Shown in pieces: positions 5,166 through 10,557 of a stretch of DNA of 10,557 bases. A program made the position numbers and the translations under genes. Numbering within the stretch: position 1 is the stretch's first letter; each line of letters starts with the position of its first letter. Source of the stretch: an uncultured Porphyromonadaceae bacterium (GTDB taxonomy: Bacteria; Bacteroidota; Bacteroidia; Bacteroidales; Muribaculaceae); contig CABQCA010000074.1 of the NCBI GenBank assembly GCA_902462525.1, positions 1-10,557 of the forward strand, read 5' to 3'. A model generated the notes under the pieces. That model worked only from the letters and a program-made list of their open reading frames with translations. It did not search any database and was not told the DNA's origin.

Positions 5166-5960
5166 ATGGTCGCTGTATCTATCGTGACATATCACACAGA
5201 AGAAGGTGAGCTTCGCGCCTGCCTGGGGTCACTGGATACAGAGGCTGTGTCGCGAATCTACATCGTCGACAACGGCTCAGAGCTGCGGATCGAGGCTCTG
5301 ACGAAAGAATATCCTAAAACCGAGTACATAGCATCGGAAAATGTCGGCTACGGCGCGGCACACAACAAAGCCATCAGAAAAAGCCTCGCCGACGGCACCC
5401 GATACCATCTCGTCCTCAACTCCGACGTCCGTTTCTCACCCGATGTCATTGCACGACTTCTCGCAGTGATGGACTCGCGTCCGGAAGTGGCCCAGCTTCA
5501 GCCCAGAATAGTATATCCTGACGGAGAGCTGCAGTACACCGTTCGTCGGCTGCCCTCCCCGCTCGACGTATTCGGTCGCCGTTTCCTCCCCGCCTCATGG
5601 ATTAGAAAACGCAACGACCGCTATCTGCTCAAGGCCCTTGATCACGACAGAGAACTCAACGTGCCCTACCATCAGGGAAGTTTCATGCTCTTCCGCACCG
5701 AGGCGCTGCGGCAGGTGGGGCTTTTCGACGAGCGTTTTTTCATGTACCCCGAGGATATCGACATCACCCGACGCATGCACCGCAGCTTTGTCACCCTGTA
5801 TTATCCCGGAGAAACCATAGTCCACGACCACCGGCGCGAGTCCTACAGGTCGTGGCGGCTGTTGCGGATTCATATAGTGAATATGATAAGATATTTCAAC
5901 AAATGGGGCTGGTTTTCCGATAAGGAACGAGTACGGGTAAACCGCTCTCTTCTGCCTTAA
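5166..5960 (+). CDS. Glycosyltransferase family 2 protein
   Basis: This 264-residue GT-A fold glycosyltransferase has no transmembrane segment or signal peptide, so it should act at the cytoplasmic face of the inner membrane. Visible motifs are VAVSIVTYHTEE at the N-terminus, VDNGS at 34-38 (nucleotide binding), ENVGYGAAHNKAI near 59-71, the LNSDV acidic motif with Asp87 (metal-sugar binding), GSFMLFR in the acceptor part, and FDERFFMYPEDIDITRR with the ED pair at 196-197 as likely catalytic base region. This layout is typical of rhamnosyltransferase-like GT2 enzymes such as WbbL. The sugar donor cannot be read from sequence. The position 72 nt after fcl, on the same strand, suggests work on a surface glycan that may contain fucose or another deoxysugar. 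The only start that keeps the first beta strand is ATG 5166. A T-rich tract (5990-6003) follows the gene, but no clear terminator hairpin is seen. Confidence 0.92.
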   Translation: MVAVSIVTYHTEEGELRACLGSLDTEAVSRIYIVDNGSELRIEALTKEYPKTEYIASENVGYGAAHNKAIRKSLADGTRYHLVLNSDVRFSPDVIARLLAVMDSRPEVAQLQPRIVYPDGELQYTVRRLPSPLDVFGRRFLPASWIRKRNDRYLLKALDHDRELNVPYHQGSFMLFRTEALRQVGLFDERFFMYPEDIDITRRMHRSFVTLYYPGETIVHDHRRESYRSWRLLRIHIVNMIRYFNKWGWFSDKERVRVNRSLLP

Positions 5961-6002
5961 ATTATTGCGAAATGTTAATTTAATATCCGTAATTTTTTAT
6001 TT

Positions 6003-6020
6003 TGTTAAAACATCTTAACA
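6003..6020. promoter_or_regulatory. Dyad TGTTAA-N6-TTAACA upstream of susC
   Basis: A perfect 6-bp inverted repeat, TGTTAA (6003-6008) and TTAACA (6015-6020), lies about 50-67 nt before the predicted susC transcript start. A further TGTTAA half-site begins at 5973, exactly 30 nt upstream, on the same face of the helix. The layout suits an activator binding site, but the region is AT-rich and the protein is unknown. Confidence 0.35.
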
Positions 6021-6031
6021 AGGCAGAAAGA

Positions 6032-6064
6032 TTGTTGAAAATACACTAATTGTCGCTATATTTG
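6032..6064 (+). promoter_or_regulatory. Promoter of the susC-susD operon
   Basis: TATATTTG (6057-6064) matches the Bacteroidota -7 consensus TAnnTTTG, and TTGTTG (6032-6037) lies 19 nt upstream as a -33 element. The predicted start near 6071 leaves a 5' untranslated leader of about 110 nt. The region from 5961 to 6180 holds no gene. Confidence 0.65.
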
Positions 6065-6180
6065 CCACCGTAAACCATAAAATCACAAATCGGAAACAGG
6101 ATAAACGAGCCTTTGATTCAAGGTTCTCACTGCATAGAAATCTAAAATTCCTAACCTTAAACCAATCTTTTTATTAAGCT

Positions 6181-9100
6181 GTGAAACAAGGTAACACCCC
6201 CCCCTGTAGGCACTTACAATTATTCAGCAGCCTTTTCAAGGCTCTTGTCTGTGCCCTATTCATCATGGCAACAACGTCGGCTTCGGCACAGACTGTCACC
6301 GGTACTGTCACCGATGAAAACGACGAGCCCCTTATCGGTGCATCGGTAGTAATTGCCGGACAGAACACCGGCGTAACAACCGACATCGACGGCAACTTCA
6401 GCCTCGCCAACGCGCTGGGCAAAAACATCCGAGTGTCCTACGTAGGATATCTCACGCAGGAAGTCAAGGCCGACAAAGCAAAACTCACCGTCAGGCTGCT
6501 GCCTAACAGCGAGCTCCTCGACGACGTTGTGGTCGTAGGCTACGGCACGATGACCCGCAAGGACGTCACCGGCTCCATCACCACCGTCAAGGCCGAGGAC
6601 CTCAACATCGGCTCGTACACCGACCCCGGACAGCTCCTGCAGGGCAAGGTGCCCGGCCTCGTCGTTGTGCAGAACTCCGACCCTAACGGCGGTGTGAACT
6701 CCATGACCCTCCGCGGCGCATCCACACTCCGCAACGAAGGTGCCGACCCCCTCTATGTGGTCGACGGTATTCCCGGTGTGAACCTCAACCTTATCCCCCC
6801 CAGCGACATCGAAAGCATCGACGTGCTCCGCGACGCTTCGGCAACAGCCATCTACGGTTCGAAGGCCGCCAACGGCGTTATCATCGTCACCACAAAGCGC
6901 GGCGCCGAAGGCCCCGCACGTGTCACCTATCAGGGTTATGTGTCGTGGGAAAAGATCGCCAACGACCACAAGATGATGTCGGCATCAGAACTCCGCGCTT
7001 ACGCCGAAGAGAACGGCATATCGCTGCCCAACGACCGCGGCGCCGACACCAACTGGGCCAAGGAAGTGCAGCGCACAGGCTTCGCCACAAACCATAACCT
7101 CTCGATTTCCGGAGGAAACAAATCTACAACCTATAACGTTTCGCTCAACTACATCAAGCGCGACGGTATAATCCGCGGTGTGGGCAACAACCTTTTCACC
7201 GGCCGTGCATACGTAGAAACCAAGACACTCAAGGACCGTCTCACCCTCGGCGCCGGCATCAACGGCAACATCCGCAAGGAATGGGGCGTACCCCGCGGCC
7301 TCGAAGGCGGCTCCGTTTACGAAGGTATGTACTATTACTCGCCTCTTGTTCCCGTGCGCAACGAAGACGGCTCATGGTATTCCGACAAGACTATCTCGCA
7401 GAACTACAACCCCATGTCGCTCATCTACGAGAACCGCTCGATGACCACTTTCAAGCGCATGCAGTTCACCGGCAAGGCAAGCCTCCTCATCATCGACGGC
7501 CTCACCGCCAACGCCAACTTCAGCTACGAGACTCAGAACAAACACTACAAAGCCTATACTTCCACTCAGTCGCAGAACAACACTCGCCACGGCGAAGCCG
7601 AACGCAACGTATGGGACGACTGGACCAAGCTGATGGAAATCTACGGCAACTACGACAAGACCTTCAGCGATGTACACAAGCTCGCCCTCATGGCCGGCTA
7701 CTCGTGGGAAGAACATAAGAACGGCGACGGTTTCGGTGCGAAAGGATATAACTTCTACGACGACTCCATCGGCTGGAACAACCTCAGCTACGCAAACTCA
7801 TGGGACGCAGACCCTGTATGGGGCAATACCGAAAGCCACACCAAAATGATTTCGTTCTACGGCCGCGCAAACTATTCATTCGCTTCGAAGTACATCCTTC
7901 AGGCCGCCGTGCGCCGCGACGGAGCTTCGGTCTTCGGCTCGAACAACAAGTGGGCCACATTCCCCTCCGCCTCGGTGGCATGGCGCCTCGGCGAGGAAGG
8001 TTTCATCAAGAACACCGGAATCTTCACCGACCTCAAACTCCGCGCAGGCTGGGGTCAGAGCGGTAACTCGCAGGGCTTCGACATCTACACCTCACGCTTC
8101 TTCTACGACCTCACAAGCCCGATCAAGCGTTTCGACTACGTCGACCCCGTAACCGGTGCCGTAACCTCCTACAAGACTCTCTCTGCCGCCCGAAACGTCA
8201 ACGACAACCTCAAGTGGGAAACGACCACAATGCTCAACATCGGCGTCGACTTCGCCTTCCTCAACGGCCGAATAAACGGTACCGTCGAGTGGTACAACAA
8301 GTCGACCAAGGACATGATCTGGAACTACCCCGTATCAACGGCTCTCTATCCCGTTAACACCCTTGTGGCCAACGTAGGCAAGATGCGCAACCGCGGTATC
8401 GAAGTGACAATCAACGCTACTCCCATCCAGAGCCGCGACTGGAACTGGACAACATCGCTCAACCTGTCGCACAACTCCAACGAGGTTGTCAGCGTGTCGA
8501 ACTCCGAGTTCAACGCCGGCGTCCTCAACCAGTACGATCCCCACCTGCCGGGCCTCTCGCAGGGCTGCAACACTCAGCGCATTGTCGAGGGCAAGCCGAT
8601 CGGTTCCTTCTACATGTGGGAGTGGGCCGGCTACAATGAGCAGGGCGTTTCCACTTTCTACCGCTACAACAGCGACGGCTCGCCAGTGCTCGACGAAAAC
8701 GGTAACCACGAAACGACAATACAGCCCGGTCAGGACGACCGCATCTACATGGGCAACGCACAGCCAAAGCTCACCATGGGCTGGAACAACACCGTCACTT
8801 ATAAGAACTGGGACCTCAACCTCTTCTTCACCGGCGTATTCGGCCAGAAGATATTCAACGAACCCCACGCCTACTTCTCATATATGGGCGGTGTGGCCCA
8901 GGGCAAAAACGTAATGGCCTCGGTACGCGACGACCAGCTCTTCACCGACGGCCTCGCTCACTACCCCAGCCAGCGATACCTCGAAAACGGCTCCTATTTC
9001 AAGCTCGCCACCGCCACCATCGGCTACACCTTCCGCAACTGCTTCAACGGCTGGCTCAAGGACGTACGTCTCTATGTGTCGGGCAACAACCTCTTCACCA

Positions 9101-9225
9101 TCACAGGTTACTCGGGCCGCGACCCCGAAATATGCCTCGGCGGCCTTGCTCCCGGCCACGACACACGCTCCGACCACTACCCCCGCACACGTCAGGTGCT
9201 TGTAGGCGTGAATGTTAACTTCTAA
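6181..9225 (+). CDS. SusC/RagA-family TonB-dependent outer-membrane transporter
   Basis: This 1014-residue protein is the outer-membrane barrel of a SusCD nutrient uptake complex. Residues 1-36 form a signal peptide (hydrophobic core FKALVCALFIMATT, then SASAQ). A carboxypeptidase-D regulatory-like domain follows at about 38-112 (VTGTVTDENDEPLIGASVVI, YVGY), then the SusC TonB-box-like segment DDVVVVGYGT at 114-123. The plug domain is at about 124-241 with the family signature YVVDGIPG at 192-199, IDVLRDASATAIYGSKAANG and VIIVTTKRG. The rest is beta barrel to the terminal VNVNF. There is no STN domain, so anti-sigma signalling is not expected. The GTG at 6181 is the only reasonable start: the frame is closed by TAA at 6175-6177, and the first ATG (6265) would remove most of the signal peptide. 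A run of eight C lies at 6197-6204. The cargo is unknown. SusD follows after 28 nt. Confidence 0.95.
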   Translation: MKQGNTPPCRHLQLFSSLFKALVCALFIMATTSASAQTVTGTVTDENDEPLIGASVVIAGQNTGVTTDIDGNFSLANALGKNIRVSYVGYLTQEVKADKAKLTVRLLPNSELLDDVVVVGYGTMTRKDVTGSITTVKAEDLNIGSYTDPGQLLQGKVPGLVVVQNSDPNGGVNSMTLRGASTLRNEGADPLYVVDGIPGVNLNLIPPSDIESIDVLRDASATAIYGSKAANGVIIVTTKRGAEGPARVTYQGYVSWEKIANDHKMMSASELRAYAEENGISLPNDRGADTNWAKEVQRTGFATNHNLSISGGNKSTTYNVSLNYIKRDGIIRGVGNNLFTGRAYVETKTLKDRLTLGAGINGNIRKEWGVPRGLEGGSVYEGMYYYSPLVPVRNEDGSWYSDKTISQNYNPMSLIYENRSMTTFKRMQFTGKASLLIIDGLTANANFSYETQNKHYKAYTSTQSQNNTRHGEAERNVWDDWTKLMEIYGNYDKTFSDVHKLALMAGYSWEEHKNGDGFGAKGYNFYDDSIGWNNLSYANSWDADPVWGNTESHTKMISFYGRANYSFASKYILQAAVRRDGASVFGSNNKWATFPSASVAWRLGEEGFIKNTGIFTDLKLRAGWGQSGNSQGFDIYTSRFFYDLTSPIKRFDYVDPVTGAVTSYKTLSAARNVNDNLKWETTTMLNIGVDFAFLNGRINGTVEWYNKSTKDMIWNYPVSTALYPVNTLVANVGKMRNRGIEVTINATPIQSRDWNWTTSLNLSHNSNEVVSVSNSEFNAGVLNQYDPHLPGLSQGCNTQRIVEGKPIGSFYMWEWAGYNEQGVSTFYRYNSDGSPVLDENGNHETTIQPGQDDRIYMGNAQPKLTMGWNNTVTYKNWDLNLFFTGVFGQKIFNEPHAYFSYMGGVAQGKNVMASVRDDQLFTDGLAHYPSQRYLENGSYFKLATATIGYTFRNCFNGWLKDVRLYVSGNNLFTITGYSGRDPEICLGGLAPGHDTRSDHYPRTRQVLVGVNVNF

Positions 9226-9253
9226 GTCTCAAACCGAATACGATTAACACACT

Positions 9254-10557
9254 ATGAAATTATATATCAAAGGTTTGTTCCTCTCGGGCCTGCTCGCCGC
9301 CTCTACCGCCTGCACCGACCTCGACACGGACCTGAAAACCAAATATCCCGTTTTCCCCGACAATCCGATTGCTACGGAAGGTGAATTCAACGGCTGCTAC
9401 GGCTATCTCCACGGCTGGTTCGGCCGCGACTTCAACGAAGGCGTCGTAAATCAGGGCGATGAAGTGATGGGCTGCTGCTTCGGCTCAGGCGACTATTGGG
9501 ACGACGGCCGCTATTTCAACTCTTCGGCCCACTCGCTCCATCTCGACGACTGGCGCACCCGAATCATCGAGGGCTGTATGTCGGGCTGCACATACACCAA
9601 TACAAAAATCATGGCATACGGCGGTCCCGAACAGAACGATCCCATCGTTGCTCCGCTCCGTGCTATCAGAGCTTACTATACATTCTGGATGATGGAGCTC
9701 TACGGCGATGCTCCCATATTCGACCACGTGCTTCAGGACGGTGAGGCCATCGACCGCTCGCCACGCGCCGAAGTAGCTCAGTGGATAGAGTCGGAACTCC
9801 TCGAAATCCTCGGCCAGGAAGGAGGTCTCAGCAAGGCAAACGACGCTTCGACCTACGGCAAACCCAACTACTGGATGGCCTGTGCCCTCCTTGCCAAGCT
9901 CTATCTCAACTGGGGTGTCTACACCAACGACATCACCACCGTCACCGGTGACACTCCCAATCCTAAGCTGAACGACTGTGTGAAGTGGTGCGACGAGCTT
10001 ATCAACAGCGGCATCTTCGAAGTAGGTCAGGGCTACCGCCGCAAATTCTTCCCCGACAACGGCGTCCACATCAAGGACTTCATCTACGCCCTCGACGTCG
10101 ACCCCTCCACAAAACCTGACGGCACCACCACATGGCACCGCTGGTTCGGTTTCAAGAAAGAAGGCAATGTACGCCCCTACATCCTCGGCTGGGACAATCC
10201 TAAATCGGTTGCCGGCCAGACAGTCCTCACTCCTGAGGCTGTAGCTCGTTTCAACCTCCCCGGCGACGAACGCAACATCATGATTCTTCAGGGCCCACAG
10301 ACTCAATTTGACGCCTCATACAACAAAACCGATATCCCCGTATACATTTACAGCAATCCTCAAAAAGAAACTACACTTATTGGTCAGCTCAACTATCGTG
10401 CAGAATTCGACTTCGATGACGCCTCAATCTACTCGATGGGGCTTTCAGGTGAGCCCAAACCCACTAAAGAAACCGTAGCCAACGGCACTGCGTGGCTTAA
10501 TATCCAGAAAGGCGCCCGGTGCTTCAAATATCCTCCGCGCGAAGAAGACTATACCAC
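9254..10557 (+). CDS. SusD/RagB-family surface lipoprotein (3' end missing)
   Basis: An open frame runs without a stop from ATG 9254 to the window end (434 codons), so the C-terminus is missing. The N-terminus is a lipoprotein signal: MKLYIKGLFLSGLLAASTAC, with Cys20 as the lipidated residue. It is followed by TDLDTD, an acidic stretch like the Bacteroidota surface-export signal. Residues 136-155, RAIRAYYTFWMMELYGDAPI, match the conserved SusD motif, and the helical repeats after it (YWMACALLAKLYLNWGVYTN) fit the TPR-like SusD core. SusD proteins cap the SusC barrel and bind the substrate at the cell surface. The pairing with the upstream SusC is clear from order and the 28-nt gap. Full-length SusD proteins usually have 500-700 residues. 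Cysteines are unusually many for the family (for example 74-75, 108 and 112). The substrate cannot be told from this part. Confidence 0.94.
   Translation, partial: MKLYIKGLFLSGLLAASTACTDLDTDLKTKYPVFPDNPIATEGEFNGCYGYLHGWFGRDFNEGVVNQGDEVMGCCFGSGDYWDDGRYFNSSAHSLHLDDWRTRIIEGCMSGCTYTNTKIMAYGGPEQNDPIVAPLRAIRAYYTFWMMELYGDAPIFDHVLQDGEAIDRSPRAEVAQWIESELLEILGQEGGLSKANDASTYGKPNYWMACALLAKLYLNWGVYTNDITTVTGDTPNPKLNDCVKWCDELINSGIFEVGQGYRRKFFPDNGVHIKDFIYALDVDPSTKPDGTTTWHRWFGFKKEGNVRPYILGWDNPKSVAGQTVLTPEAVARFNLPGDERNIMILQGPQTQFDASYNKTDIPVYIYSNPQKETTLIGQLNYRAEFDFDDASIYSMGLSGEPKPTKETVANGTAWLNIQKGARCFKYPPREEDYT

Noticed and set aside
6103..6158. Hairpin AAGGTT (6120-6125) with AACCTT (6153-6158) in the susC leader
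   Set aside because: Only 6 AT-rich pairs with a 27-nt loop, not above chance for this composition.
9485..10306. Minus-strand open frame of 273 codons
   Set aside because: It is antisense to susD, whose frame is open to the window end and carries lipoprotein and SusD motifs.
1..10557. CRISPR arrays, tRNA or rRNA genes, insertion sequences, prophage or defence genes
   Set aside because: No spaced direct repeats of CRISPR type, no tRNA cloverleaf or rRNA core sequence, and no transposase or integrase motif was seen on either strand.

Overview
The window looks like a chromosomal segment of a gut-type Bacteroidales. It has a SusC/SusD pair, Bacteroidota-type promoters (TAnnTTTG at -7), no strong Shine-Dalgarno sites, Bacteroidota-only families (DUF4465, SusD) and a C-terminal tail like a type IX secretion sorting domain. 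The coding DNA is clearly GC-rich, which fits Muribaculaceae better than Bacteroides. That family assignment is inference.

Layout. (1) 1-175: the 3' end of alaS. (2) 184-310: three degenerate copies of a palindrome, the middle one a strong hairpin, lying between alaS and a convergent gene. (3) 312-1313, minus strand: a secreted DUF4465 protein. Upstream of it is a complete cobalamin riboswitch (about 1458-1623, minus strand) with an intrinsic terminator (1346-1383). A 9-nt segment just after the aptamer can pair with the 3' arm of that terminator, so a full attenuation switch is visible. (4) From a divergent promoter near 1714-1721 runs a plus-strand gene train: a 50-residue Pmp3/YqaE membrane microprotein (1829-1981), a DUF1460 cell-wall amidase-like protein (start ATG overlaps the microprotein stop as ATGA), gmd, fcl, and a family 2 glycosyltransferase ending at 5960. 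(5) A 220-nt intergenic region with a good promoter (TATATTTG at 6057-6064) leads into a SusC outer-membrane transporter (6181-9225) and its SusD lipoprotein partner, which is cut off by the window end.

How the genes work together. gmd and fcl together convert GDP-mannose to GDP-L-fucose, the donor for fucosylated surface polysaccharide or glycoprotein. The glycosyltransferase behind them may act on the same surface glycan. The Pmp3 and DUF1460 genes are envelope genes sharing the transcription unit. The DUF4465 gene is a single-gene B12 regulon member, plausibly a secreted cobamide-binding protein. The SusCD pair imports a glycan or other nutrient that cannot be named from this window, because no enzyme or regulator of the locus is included.

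The features most easily missed are the Pmp3 gene (too short for usual ORF cut-offs), the riboswitch with its terminator and antiterminator, an eight-C tract just after the GTG start of susC, and the tandem palindromes.
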